The notes under the pieces are model-generated. The model was given only the letters and a program-made list of their open reading frames with translations. It ran no database searches and had not been told where the DNA came from. Below, one piece after another: positions 43,591-55,790 of a DNA stretch of 57,500 bases; position 1 is the stretch's first letter; every line of letters starts with the position of its first letter. This DNA comes from Cyclospora cayetanensis (Eukaryota > Apicomplexa > Conoidasida > Eucoccidiorida > Eimeriidae), in contig NW_020312167.1 of NCBI RefSeq assembly GCF_002999335.1, positions 1 to 57,500 on the forward strand, written 5' to 3'. The position numbers and the translations under genes are program-made.

Positions 43591-44372
43591 TTTGAGAAAT
43601 AGATAGTAACTCTCGATTGAATTTATCCAGTCTCGAGTTAAGCGTCTCCCTACCGCAGCCCTAGATGGAGCGTTCCGATTGGTCCAACCCATGCAAGTGG
43701 ACGGCAAGGTGAACTGAGGTCCAATAAACGTCCGATAAAGAACATTCCTGCTCTGGTGGAAGTTTCGTTCGTTTAAAAATTCCTGAACAGATCGTTTTTC
43801 CATGTACTAGCACATGGAGTAGTAGCATACGTCATCCTTGTAAGACGTTCACCAAAAAGTAGTAGTTTTTTCTACATCAGTTTTTCCTAGAGAACAGTTG
43901 CACGTCGATGAAGCTCACTGCAGGGACCATTAATTCCACAGAAGATTGCCTTGTCACGAAGCAAAAGGGGTTTAACAAGCTTCGCCGTATTGAAAGCAGC
44001 CGAGACTCAGCTGCAAAATTTTAAATTCTGAACAGTTTGCTCGAGTGTTATTTTTTGGGTATTTCATCGGCGAACCTTGAGCCTCCTCGTTCTGAACAAC
44101 CTTTTACTTTCGGTGCTTCCCGAAAGCAACTGACGTTTTCTGTTCTTTAAGCCCTAAACAAGCCCCTGATTCCTTATTAAGTAATTGGAAATGTGGTACA
44201 TCTTACTATCCATCCAAGCAGGAGATGCAGAGCTGGATGATTTCCCCACGAGCTGCGTCCGTGGTCACCTCGTTACGTTCTCCTTGAAAGGCTGTGGGAA
44301 TCGGATATGAAAATCCGCAGAGCCGACTTGTGAAGTTCATTCTGCCATTGTATATATACGTTGTAGGCAGCC
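43591..44372. other. No supported gene
   Basis: AT-richer sequence with short frames only. Confidence 0.5.
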
Positions 44373-44678
44373 GTGTGTAGCAGCATTCTCAGCAGTTGTA
44401 TCTCTATGGACATGTTTTTGTATGCATTCTGGCGCGAGCACCCATGGCCTGCTAGTTGGTGGGACTGTGGGATGTCCGGCGCAAACCTTTGTAACCTGCA
44501 AATTTCCAGGGACGCATTTTGTAGCAGAGATAGCTGCTACTTATATCATCTTATAAAGGTCGAAAGTGTCGAGAACCGATACATGTTTTGGGTGAGAAAC
44601 GAAGAGCACATTGCTGCAGCCTTCACCAGGGCCTGGAAGCGTCTGCGCACCGACAACACTCGCGCTTGGGCTTATTAA
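44373..44678 (+). CDS. Anonymous 101-codon frame
   Basis: ATG 44373 to TAA 44678. Hydrophobic/Cys-rich N-terminal half, then a plausible soluble end (YMFWVRNEEHIAAAFTRAWK). No family recognised and no neighbouring exon identified; it could be a retroelement remnant. Confidence 0.18.
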   Translation: MCSSILSSCISMDMFLYAFWREHPWPASWWDCGMSGANLCNLQISRDAFCSRDSCYLYHLIKVESVENRYMFWVRNEEHIAAAFTRAWKRLRTDNTRAWAY

Positions 44679-45106
44679 AAACCTCAATCGAAATTCACTC
44701 GGCTAGGTAAAAACTGCTTAATTATTAGGTTGCTTTGTTTGTGCTGACTGCTTTGAAGTCGGCGCCCTTCATAGGTTAAAGGTAGGACAGTGTGCTCCCT
44801 AGTGACCTTTGTGGAAGCTGTTCTCAAATACAAGAACCCACGGTTGCGGTTTTGGGGGGATTAAAAACAAAATATAGTCACAACTGTCTGATAGTAAAGC
44901 AGCCTTCAACAGAATGACCAAGCTAGACAGTTCTTGGGCTTAATGTACCCGACCACTCCTGGCATGTGCTCCACAGTAGTGCACCAGCTCCATTGAGGCA
45001 CTCAACACGGTTATGAGCCACCAGAAGGCTATCAAAGTGCCTAAATATAGTGAATGATGACACTGTAGTGTTGCGGTGTGCCTAGTAGGCCAGTACACGA
45101 GAGAGA

Positions 45107-46487
45107 ATGTCAAACACTAGTCAATCTGCTCTGAAGAAAATGCTCGCGTCAGCCCTAAAGGGCGTCCGGCGAAGTCCACCCCAGCAGACCATTGCCTGGA
45201 TAAAGAAGTGGGCTATGTTTGGAATGAGTTTACGACATACGCGCCTGCATGCTCTTTTGGTAGAGTGCTTCCACGCGTTGCTCCGATTATGGCAATGTAA
45301 TCCAGTAACTGCAGTGATTCAGCGCTTAGGGCCTTAGCTAGAGATGATCAAGGTTTCTCTGGCGTGTTCACTGATTTGCACAGAGAGCTGGTGAGTACTA
45401 CCCACCAGGAAGTACCAAATGAATCTCCCCAAACAGCGTCCACAACGGACTCAGATGCTACTACAAGAAGTTCATCCAATTATTCCACTAAATATGCAGC
45501 TAAAAGGAGCCAGCGGCTGGTCGAAGTGGAAGACGCTGAGATGTTCAACTGCCAGTGTGGCAAGTGCGGATGTCGAGAAGGGCTGCGCTCCAGTTTTGAC
45601 TGCAGCTGTCACAGTCACCAGTGCGCCTCTGGCAGACCTCTTTGCTCCTCAACGCCAGTAAACACTCGAATTGATAAAGCAAAAGTGTATGATTTACACG
45701 AAGAAATAGTTCCACGTAATAAGAGCGGTAACAACGCCTGACAACCTATGTAGTTCCTCAGCATTGCCCTTCATAACAAAATTGTGCATCTATGGCACTG
45801 AATTACTCTGTTTTCCACCAAAAGATGTTTGACAAGTAGCTTGTTGCGTAGAGCCCAAAAGGCATCCTTTAGTCGACACTGCTGTCTTGAAACAGACAAC
45901 GCGCCGATAATAGCAGACAAGTTGCCTTGGGGGAAGACGTCAGCGAAGACAAAGAGCGAAAACGTTGTAGATCGGGAAGCATATATGCGAGTAAGGATCA
46001 AGGGTTGAAAAGTGCATCTGAACTGAGCTACTGCCGACCCAGAACTCAGAGCAGTCAACAGAGGGGAAAGGCAGATTCTCTTGCCTCAACGGCCATCCGT
46101 TCCATACAGTCTGATGTGGCCGACCTGCAAGTCATGAAAGGACCTAAGTCAAACCCATCAAAGCAACGCATCTCTTCTTGCTCAAGAAGAGTCTTTAAAC
46201 AGATTCCAGAAAAAGGGGAAGACGAAAAAGAGACAGTTAGGTGCTCAGTACGCAAGCGCAAGGGTTCTGGGATCCCAGAGGCGGGCACGCCCTCGCGCTG
46301 TTCGACTTCCACGCGAATACTCCAAGATGGTGTTTTGAATAGCAGCCATTTATGGAAGAGGGCGAGGAAGATCCGACCAGTGAGAGAAATTTGCTACTGC
46401 GATGCATGCATGGGGCTTAAGAGTACAATTTGCAGTTCGCCCCGGATGGCAGAGCTCATGCAGAATGGCCTGGGACAGGAGCGATGA
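45107..46487 (+). CDS. Candidate Cys-cluster gene made of three open blocks
   Basis: Three plus-strand frames lie close together: 45107-45337 (basic, helical), 45364-45741 and 45927-46487. The second has a dense Cys/His cluster (FNCQCGKCGCREGLRSS, then CSCHSHQC). The third is Ser/Lys/Arg-rich and has a shorter one (EICYCDACMGLKSTICSS). The two clusters share a CxC..C....GL.S pattern, which suggests one gene with related metal-binding modules or a gag-like relic. Junctions are not resolved; function unknown. Confidence 0.28.
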
Positions 46488-47546
46488 GAGGCGAGCATGA
46501 TTGCAAGCCCACACACTTCTCTATCTGCAGCAGTCCCAACGGACCAGCTGATGCACAATCAAAACCAATACCATGCATTGTATCGCACGCAGAAAGATTG
46601 CACTAAGTAAGCGAAATAACTTTAGTACTATCTCGGAGAAATTATCTGCTTCACTTCTTACTCAAGTAGGATTGCGCAGGGAGGACAACAGGGCCTCTCG
46701 TACAGCCATCACACTGCCAGACTTTGGCACGCGCGCAGTGCTTCGCGCGGATCATAACTCAGCAAAGCATCATTTCAAACCAGAGCGCTACACTCTTCAG
46801 TATGCAATGATTTGAGGCGCCTAAAGGCTATTCGTCCGTTGTCCACGTCTTACTAGACTTGCCTTGCAGATATGCACAAAAAGACAGGCAATTGAAGGGG
46901 CGATTCAAAGGGCGCAAGATAAATACTTACGAGTACTCACTCTGCTTTGCCCTGTGATAGTACTTTAGCCATTCTTCAGCTAGGGGTGGCTGGAGATGGG
47001 CAGAGTGCAGAGGCAGTACACTATCGTGCGTTGTTGAATCCAAGCAGCATACAGTGACGTCAGTATCTACATTTTTAGCGGATTTTGAGCTCCTGCGGCC
47101 CCAAGCTGTAAGAAACAGAAAACTGGTATTTTGAGCTGGCTGTCCTCACGAATATCTTTGCACATCTAAATATTGTAGGCTGCACCCACTCTTTGCACCA
47201 GCATACAAGAATTGATTTATGTTAATTTCTGCGTAGTAGTCCAGACAGGCCAATAGGAAATTATAGCTACATGCGCTGCGTCGTTTTCATGATCGACCTC
47301 TCATTAGAACAGCACTCGTGAAAAAGCTCCCTAAATATGGACGAAAGTGCTATTACAGTGGACAGTACAGGGCCTTCCTACTGGCTGTTGACTGGGGTCT
47401 TCTTGCGTTGCGCCTCTTTGGAACTGGAGAACTCTGGTGCCTCCGATTAAAAAATTGCTTCATCGTATCTCAATAGACTCTCATAATCTTATTCGGGCAA
47501 CCCGATCAGTCTTGCCCAATGATCATCTTCATTTGCTTGGAGTTGC
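46488..47546. other. No supported gene
   Basis: Short frames only. This is the 3' flank of the myosin gene; no polyadenylation signal is evident to me. Confidence 0.5.
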
Positions 47547-50500
47547 TTATGCCATGGTAGGCGTTCGGCTGGGCAAGCTCTTTGGTGGTATTTGACTGTA
47601 TCCGCGCATCTCGAGCAGGAGAATCTGACGGCGTACATGAGCTTGCAGTCTAATAATGGTGTGTATATGCGTTGCGAGATTTCTCCTGAGTGTCCTCCTC
47701 TTACAAATTGCCTCAAGAGTTCTTACCAACGGCCGCATATGTGCTAGATGACCTCTCTGTAAAGCCATGATGCGTTGATGTGCATCGCGTGTCAAGAAGA
47801 CCATTGTCTTTCCTATGCGGTAATCAGCAGTGTCTTTCAGTCCGGTGGCGCTCAGAACATCCAGTGACGCCTGACGCGAATCTTTGTGCATAGTGTCCAT
47901 TGCGGAAAGGTTGACGAAGCGGTACTGACGCACAAAGTCGGCAAAAGGCCGCCTGCAGGTGAAAAAGTATACGCACTTCTTGGTGATTTCATTTCAAATA
48001 CGAGCTTCATGATCCGATTGGCAGCTGCTTCAAATACGGTGTGTGGCAGGCATTGCAGCATTTCCAGCAAAAGCGCCCCAAGATTCTGCAATGGAGTGAG
48101 CTTTCAGTCTTTGGTATCCATGCGTCGCTACACATCTGAATTCGTTCTTGTCAAAGTGACTTTGCCTCTGATTCGTCGTACCTGTATGAATAGCCTACAC
48201 TGCGCAGCTGTATGGCTTCCAAAATGGAGAGTGCGCGGAGCTGCGGGAGGATCTTCCGTGCGTTGAAGTGCTTGGGCAATTTCTCGTCGTTTGGTTTTAC
48301 ACAGCGAATGAAGTGTGGCTCTGTTTCCTGCTCAAAAATTCAGACCATAAGCAAAAATGGTGATGCATGTAAAGATAGTTTCAGCAACACACACTTGGAA
48401 CACAGAGCAAGGGTGGCAATTTCTTTCCAGCTCTTCCAAAAGTTGTGCCACTACCCGTCAATTTACTTCAATGATGGATATTAGGTTTTGCAGCTGAACA
48501 AGGAACTGCGAGCCAATCAGCTGGCCTTTCATAAGCTTCCCACGAACGACTTCTACTCCATCGTAAAGTTGCGATGCCACTGCATAAGAACGCACGATGG
48601 CAGGAGAGCGAATATAGGAATAGATGTAGGTGGAACCGTGTAGGGTAGTGAGACAGGTTTCTTGTCTGAATCGAATAAACCGACTCGCGCTGAAGTATAT
48701 TTCTGGACTTAGTTGAGTAGTATTAAAGTTTTTTGTCTGTCCTGTGTACCGAGGTTGGTAGAGGCGCTAAGCAGCTCCGCGAACTCTGCCCGCAGCTGAT
48801 CCTTATTCTTTGCAATGAAGCCTTCGGTGCAATAAGTGATGTTTCCAATGCAGTGACAAATGGTGAAGTCCAAGTCGGATCCTGGTTTTTCTGACCCGCG
48901 GTTTCTTGCTTCTGTATCACATGAAAAAAATGATATTTTCTGCTTTTTTGCGCGCTAGTGTAAAGCAAAGAACACACATTAGTGACAGGGCGATGCAGTG
49001 CAAATATCCAAAGCGTGTAGCACACAGCTTGAATACTAGATCCAACCGGTACTTGAAGTTAAACATGAAAGAGAGCATACTTTTGATCTGTGCTTTGACT
49101 GCTGTCGTTAACTTTGCGTCCGTGCTCCCGGGACTAAGGCAGCTGTCCTCTAGCAGACTGAGCACTGAGTTCTTCTTTGCACACAGTAAGCTGATGACTG
49201 GTTGCGGAGATTCGAAATAGAGCACTTCAGTAGTTATCCCCTCGCTCTCGTAGAGCGCAGACTCCTATGAAACACATACCAAATGATCGCAATAAAAGAG
49301 GTCCGTTTCTGCTGTCTACGTTGAGTGGGGACTGGCTGTAAGAGCAGAGCGCCTCAACGTGTCTACTGTGGGATCAATGGCTCACGCGTGTAAACACGAG
49401 ATCAACGAACGTTGCCTGAAGCAGTTCATTCGTGACGTTGATGAATAGCTGCTCCAAAGAGTTGTTTTTGAACACCTCGAATCCAAAAATATCCAGAAGA
49501 CCTGCACATGAAAAGTTTTGCAGGGAGATTCGAGTTGTATGCCCAGCCAGCTTTACACCACGCGTTACACATGATGGAGCAAATAGAAAGATATATTTGA
49601 ATTATTCAGCTCTCGCTCCCAGGTTGCCCAACTCACCGATAAAACTCTCCATTCCTTTTGGATTACTGATATTAAAGTTAACTTGGCGCACAAGCCACTC
49701 AAAGAGCCGCTCGAAAACGCCCTTGCACAAGGAGTCCTTCAACAATTCACTTTGATGCTGCGTCCATCTGCCCTTCACCTCGTGAGAACCCGCTACAGTC
49801 ATACGCACCAGCAAGGCCTCCTCCACTCCCTCAGCGTCAAGAAATAGGAGCTCACATGCTTTCTGCAGTCATAAATAAACAAACTCGTAAATAAAGTGCG
49901 TCTACGATTAAAACAATTTCGACTGCTCTTATTGTTTGTGTCCTTATGGCGGCTGGCTTTCCGGCAACTTGTGCTATGGTGCAGATGCCAGCACCAATTT
50001 TTTCACAATTTTTACACCTCGAATTCCTTTCTGTCTTCTTTGCAAATCACGGCGGCATCTGGGAGCCCATCGATTGCCTCATGTCCAATCTGGACATTGC
50101 CGAGAAGCAAAACTCCAGACACGAGAGAAAGAACAGATTCCACGATCTCTGTATCCATCCCCATGGACTGAAACCCGGCGAGCACCTCAACAAAATCCTT
50201 TGCGTCGTTCTGGGTTGCCGCAAGACCAGCACAGAGAGCCGTGGGTAGGTCAACTTCAAAAACGCGTATTATTATTTTCTTTACATGAGGAGCCAAATGT
50301 TTGCAGCAGTGAAGTCATCCAGAATTGCACGACAGTTGCTCACAAGTACTGTAGTCAACTATGCCTTTATACTGCTCTGTGTTCGGGAGTCCCTATTTTA
50401 CATTTTCGCACCTTGCCTGGAATATCGACGCAATGAGGGTTCAGCAATTTATAATCTTGGCACGTCTTTAGTGCTAATTTCTTTCTTAGTGGCTCAGGTG

Positions 50501-52328
50501 CACCTTTAATGAGCTGATAGAAAATATGATAAGACCGTTCATTCTCGGCCTGTACCACCACCCGGGATTTCTCGAGAAGAAAACTCTGCACGTGGCCATG
50601 CTCAATACCGCCTCCCTTGCCTAGCTGCAAAACCAGAAATCTAGAAACGCATTTCAACAAGGATTTTTGGGGGGCCTGCTGCAATCTACGAACAGATACG
50701 AGATGAGCAGCAAGCATTAGAACAGCTTGCAGGCGAGGTATCTGTGGTCAACGCCGAGAGAGATTATTTTGCGTACGCTGAACCGCTGTGCTTTCGGTAG
50801 CGCCACACTAAGCGTTTACGTGAAAAATGGAGCTTTAGCGGAATCCTGATAATTTTAAAGGAGAGCTGAAGTAGATCAAGGTACCTGCAGGCGGACGAAT
50901 TTCCCAAAACGACTCGAGTTGTCATTCAACGCCGTCTTTGCGTTTCCAAATGCCTCCAAGACTGGATTTGCCGCCATCACTGCTGATTCTATTCTCGTGT
51001 CTCGGGCTGAGTAGACTCCAAAACAGTGAATCATCATTCTGGTGGTTAAATACATTGCGTGCCCATGTCATCCCACCCAAAATACCAAACGAAGACGATT
51101 CCAGAGGTAGCAGAAGAGTAGGGGCCTATCCCTGTAAAAGACTAGCAGTAGGGGTGTAAAGGTCTCACGCTTGACTGCCGCTTCGATGTCTCCAGCTGCG
51201 CTAGCGAAATATCGCATGATGTGTTTCGTGGCCTCGGTTTTCCCTGCTCCCGACTCTCCTGAAACAAGAATTGTTTGATTTATCCCTGTCGAGTTCATAT
51301 TGTCTACAGCTCTTCGGGCGATTGAAAAGATATGCGGAGGAAGAAGACCTGGATTGGCCGCATCGCCGTATTGCTTGATGGTGTCTTGTGTGGAGCATCC
51401 CAAATCCCAGAAAGGATTTATGGAAACTAGCAAAGGATCGGCCAAAGTCTGAGCCGTATGTGCAGATCAAAAAGAAAAATAGTGCTCAAATCGATTCTGT
51501 TCGTTGTTCAGGACTAGCACGAGCTAGACAAACGTTTTCCAAACCGAACTCGGACGAGGACTTGGCTTACATAAATTGTGTCGTGCAGGTAGCGAGTCTT
51601 GAGCATTTCAAGAACAGAAGCAGCGTTTGGATGGGCAAGCATTCCAACATCTGCAGTGGCTAGAGGATCATAGTTTTCATTGCAGTAAAATAGCTGAGTG
51701 GCTTTTGCTGTAAACTGAGAGAGCACCCAAACATGCACCAGGCAGGTTTGCCTAAATAGCAACGTTCCTGTTAAATTCTGCATAGTAATTTTTACGCTTG
51801 ATCTACATGTGCTTATAATTCATTGCACCACAGGTGTTCGTTATTTCTAGAAACCCTCTGTGCCAGTGAAGTGGAAAGGAACTACCAAGACTTCCACCGG
51901 CAACGGCCGATAGGCCCCTCTTTTCAGAACTGGAATATAGGAGGTAACGGACTTCGCTCTCAGGATTGGCCATTTCCCGCAGCACGACCTTCTGGCTGTC
52001 GGATGCATCGATTACCACGCATTTTGAATACAAGGCAGAGGAATCCTCCGATACGCTCGGTGCGGCATCGCACCAGACATTCATGCCCTGCTGACGAAGC
52101 ATATTACATTGTATGTAACAAAATAAATCTGTCCTCGAACGGGATATTGCGTGCTTATCAACTGGATCCAAGTCGCTGGCTGGTTCTTAAGGGTATTTGA
52201 TTTTGCTCTCGTTTGATCGTAAGATATCTGTTGGGAAGTCGTGCAGATCTTACTTGAACAAGGGCCTCTGGAGCAACCGATGGGTCCTGGTTGCATTCTT
52301 TCTTTTCTTTTCCCCCAAGTGAAACCAT
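47547..52328 (-). CDS. Class XIV unconventional myosin heavy chain
   Basis: Fourteen exons, all in phase: 52328-52254, 52090-51886, 51707-51571, 51448-51169, 50988-50885, 50624-50412, 50209-50018, 49862-49637, 49501-49386, 49264-49081, 48890-48750, 48579-48467, 48327-48182 and 47952-47547; 845 aa, close to the ~820-830 of MyoA-type proteins. Class XIV myosins drive gliding and invasion or related movements in apicomplexans. The start MVSLGG is followed by WCDAAPSV...SKCVV (SH3-like region), [16 protein letters not shown]-loop GESGAGKT (203-210), switch [31 protein letters not shown], switch [11 protein letters not shown] (480-488), [29 protein letters not shown] and [14 protein letters not shown]. 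The short basic tail ([21 protein letters not shown]) has the form of the light-chain-binding tail of this class. Divergence from MyoA is clear, so MyoA, B, D or E cannot be chosen safely. Confidence 0.94.
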
Positions 52329-54142
52329 TGTGGCTGTCCGCCGAAGAGGCAACGCTGGTTGTTAGGTGAGAGATCTGCGCGCGTCTGGTCACTGCTAGGG
52401 CTGCGAGCGTTAAAGCTGTGGATCAACAAGCAACGGCTTAGCCCATCCGTAAGTACACCTGCGAAGGCCCGATATCTCACTGAATTCGCAAAGTGAAACC
52501 GGCGCAGCAGTGCGGGTGACCCAGACACCTCGGGGGATGACGGAAAATGTGCAGATGACCTCTGCACACCGCCGTGATCGCGTTAAATATTTGAGTACCT
52601 GCATTAAGTAGCAAATAACTCAACGAAAACTCCTGACGGACTTACTAGAACTTCCTTGAGTACAGCAAAACATTCCCGAAAGGCGGCGTGCGCCGGGAGT
52701 CGTGGATGGCCCCCATCATTGTGGCCACCTATCTGCTGACCAAACGCGAACCCTCATGCTTGAGTTCCAAGCCTTGAGGTGCAGAACAAGATTACCTGAG
52801 CGTCCTTGAAGTGAATTATACAGCTTATATTTTGTTGTTCACTCGCTCGCCAACGTGAGCTACCGCGTCTCCCCCATTAGTTGTTGGATTTGGGTTACGA
52901 GGCGATCTTCTTAAAGCAGCATTCATTGCAGTCTTAGGCACAAAACCTTTGTTCATATTTTAACTCTAATTTGACCAATGTCTGATATGCATTGCTCATC
53001 ATCTTTGGGATATTTCTGGTGTGTGTCCACTGGTGTGCCGCGGTTGACTCGTTCTGGTCTGCGCGGGTGCAAGCAGAGTCCTTTCCCGTCTGCACCCCAC
53101 ACCGTGTGCAGACATCAGAAATCGTTTGTATATCTACCGTGCATTGTTCAATTTAATGCAATAGAGAGGCACAGACGGGAAGAGGATCTCGAAAAAACAG
53201 CTGGCCCGCTCCACCCCACCGAGCAGTGATGTACCACTTATCTTCTGAAGGTGTAGCAGCCACCCTTTTCACCATATATGCTCTACTTGAGCCTATTGAC
53301 ACATATGCATGGCAAAATCTCTGTATTTTAGCTGTTGCCGCTCTCCCTCTGCACAGTCTGACCCAACGCCGAAGCCTTACCTAACCTGTAGCGGGCTGGA
53401 CCATATTTAGGCAATTCGTACTACGGCAGTCGTATTTAACTGGGAATCAGTCACAATGAAAACCTGATTGCGTGTGTGCTAGATAATTTGTGTCTTTGAC
53501 CGCATGTAACTCTTCATCTAAGGTCTTCGAAAGACTCGTATAATTCCAGACTCGACACAAGCATAATACAATGTACTTCAGTGTTTTGCAGGAGGGCTCC
53601 AGCATTCCCCTGGCTGCAGCCCTCAGCGCTCTCAGCACTGTACAAGTCTTGACTGAATTTTCTCAAATAGATTAGTCAAACGAGTAGTGGTCCGCGCAAA
53701 TACAAAATCAAGTCTCTGAAGATGATGCGAGCCGACAGGACTGCTCAACAGGCTGATGGGTAAGGTCACACATTGATTGCCTGAATTTCACCGGAGCTAG
53801 ACCAACTTGGCGGGAAAAGAAGCATGAACCTTTTGAAACGCGACTGTCTCCATGAAAACAGGAAACCTGCGTGCAGCAAGCCTCCCGGATTCTAGAAGGA
53901 TATAAACTGATCTGACTCTAGACATTACTGTTGGACTACCGGAGGCCAAATGTCAACATAATATCCATATCCTCGTCGACATTCTTTGCACATCGGTCAA
54001 GTTCATCCTTTGGTACACATGTCACGGCTCGGGGAATCGCTTCATTATCCCTAAGATTCAATCACATCTGAACGCATTGCAAAATCCCCAGGAGCTGGAC
54101 GTACATTCATTTGTGTGTTTTGCTGAACCGTTCCTGGTATGT
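52329..54142. other. No supported gene
   Basis: Upstream of the myosin start (its promoter must be here), then anonymous sequence. Small frames (52978-53229 plus, 53447-53638 minus) carry no recognisable signal. Confidence 0.45.
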
Positions 54143-54980
54143 ATTGTAAAGATGTTGTCTACGCTCAGATTTATAAACAGGTACCCTCAGACATTGTTGT
54201 CTCTCCATTCGTGCTTGTGACCCCTTTTTGGCATGGAAATTGATGCTGCTGCGCGCAACGGCTGTATTAGCATGCGGAGATTGCTCTACAAGGTACTGCA
54301 AAACTCCTTACCTGCTATGTAGATTTTATTACATCACATATTTTACTTGTCTTCTGTTTTCTCTTAGCAGGAGTCCCACACATTTAAGCACTCCAATGAC
54401 AGCAAGCCATCGTGCCGCAGCGATGGGTTGATTCGGCCCCTCATTTGCTTTGATAAAGTGTATGCCGTTCTTCCTGTATAACTTACTTCAGCAATTAATG
54501 CGCACACCAGCCGTTCTCATTTGCACTGCTGTCCCTTTTCTGCATACCTTGGGAATGGTGCCAACGCAGGAACACTTCAGCTGTAGCGCATGCAGTAAGT
54601 CTCAACGCACAGGCTGATACACGAGAGCGCATGCTTTGAACTGATGGGTGTAGGCGGGAGAGAGGAAGACGTAGTGTGCTAGACTACTCTCAAACATCTC
54701 TTTTACCACACTGGTTATTTGACTAACAAACATTTAAGAATTGACTAGGTGGTATGTGTGCTTGTATATCTTTATTGCAGAAAGCTAGTAGGTAGATACA
54801 CTTGGACTCATTGCTATTTGCCTGTGGTTGATGCTGCGTACATTCAGTTTGGAATGCTCGCAGTGCTTGCAGGGTGCAGCTAAGTAAACCCTAGCTGCCC
54901 CTTTCCCTTCGTGTTGAGAGCTCTAAGGGGCTTTGGCTAAGGGAAGCAGGGAGCTCTTTTTGAAAGATAGTAAATAAATT
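54143..54980 (+). mobile_element. Solo LTR-like element, plus orientation
   Basis: Aligns by eye with 42812-43590 over most of its length (TGTAAAGATG start, TCTACGCTCAGA, ACACATTTAAGCACTCCAAT, GCGCATGCAGTA). No pol sequence is attached on either side, so it looks like a solo LTR left by recombination, or a truncated copy. Ends near AGCTCTAAGGGGCTTTGGCT. Confidence 0.65.
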
Positions 54981-55004
54981 CCTATTATTCGATCTTGAAT
55001 TCTG

Positions 55005-55110
55005 AGAGTGAAGCTTCTTCCTACAGAGACTTCAGACAGACTCCGATCATTCACAGGTAGTTGCACCCATAAACTAGCACACCGGAACACATATCGAACT
55101 AAATTTGTGT
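55005..55110 (-). mobile_element. Short LTR-like fragment, minus orientation
   Basis: CTCCGATCATTCACAGGTAG is a variant of ATTGAGCATTCACAGCTAG (26840) and CCGAGCATTCACAGCTGG (55700). It lies directly next to the plus-oriented copy. Confidence 0.4.
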
Positions 55111-55584
55111 TGCAGCCAATAAAACACACGAATAGCCAAAACAGTTGGTCATACACTTGATAAATATCACTTCAAAAAAGCTGGGATAGTAGGAGGTCCC
55201 CAAATGGAGCTACCCGTGTACACCTAGACTACGGTGAAGGCATTGTGTGGCCAGACCAGCTGCAATCAACGCTACAGAAATCTACACAGAGCTCCTAGGA
55301 ATTACAAAATTCGGAATAAAGACAATCCCCGGCAAACACAGTGGTACGGTTTCCCAGGAAGATTTTCGAGAACAGGAGGGCAAAATAACTTTGTGTTATC
55401 TTGCCTGCTGTGTATGCATAGCCGCTTCGGACATTTTGTTCTATAAGACAGTGAAAACGTGAAGTATGTGTTGTTTTGATGCGACTTTGGCTTACTACAA
55501 GGGAATAAATGACTGTTGCGTAACGCTCCATCTAAGATATCCGTGAGGAGACACTTCGCTCGATACTCCATATTAGCGAAATAG

Positions 55585-55790
55585 GATGTTGAATATTTTT
55601 ATAACACATCTCCCTCCTCCCCTTGTCCCTGCCCCTCAGAGATTCGACATGAGGAATAATGGCCAGTTGGGTGTGCGTAGCTGCACACTCCAAGCACTCC
55701 GAGCATTCACAGCTGGTTGCAAGTAGCATGTAGCGCAACTCCACGAGCCAGTTGTGTCCATTTGCACTGAGCTATCGCTTCTCTGCAGTA
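55585..55790 (-). mobile_element. LTR-derived fragment, minus orientation
   Basis: Reverse complement reads GTGAATGCTCGGAGTGCTTG, then GTGCAGCTACGC and a purine-rich GAGGGGCAGGG. It matches 54850-54950 in the plus orientation and 26715-26990 in the same orientation as itself. Confidence 0.58.
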
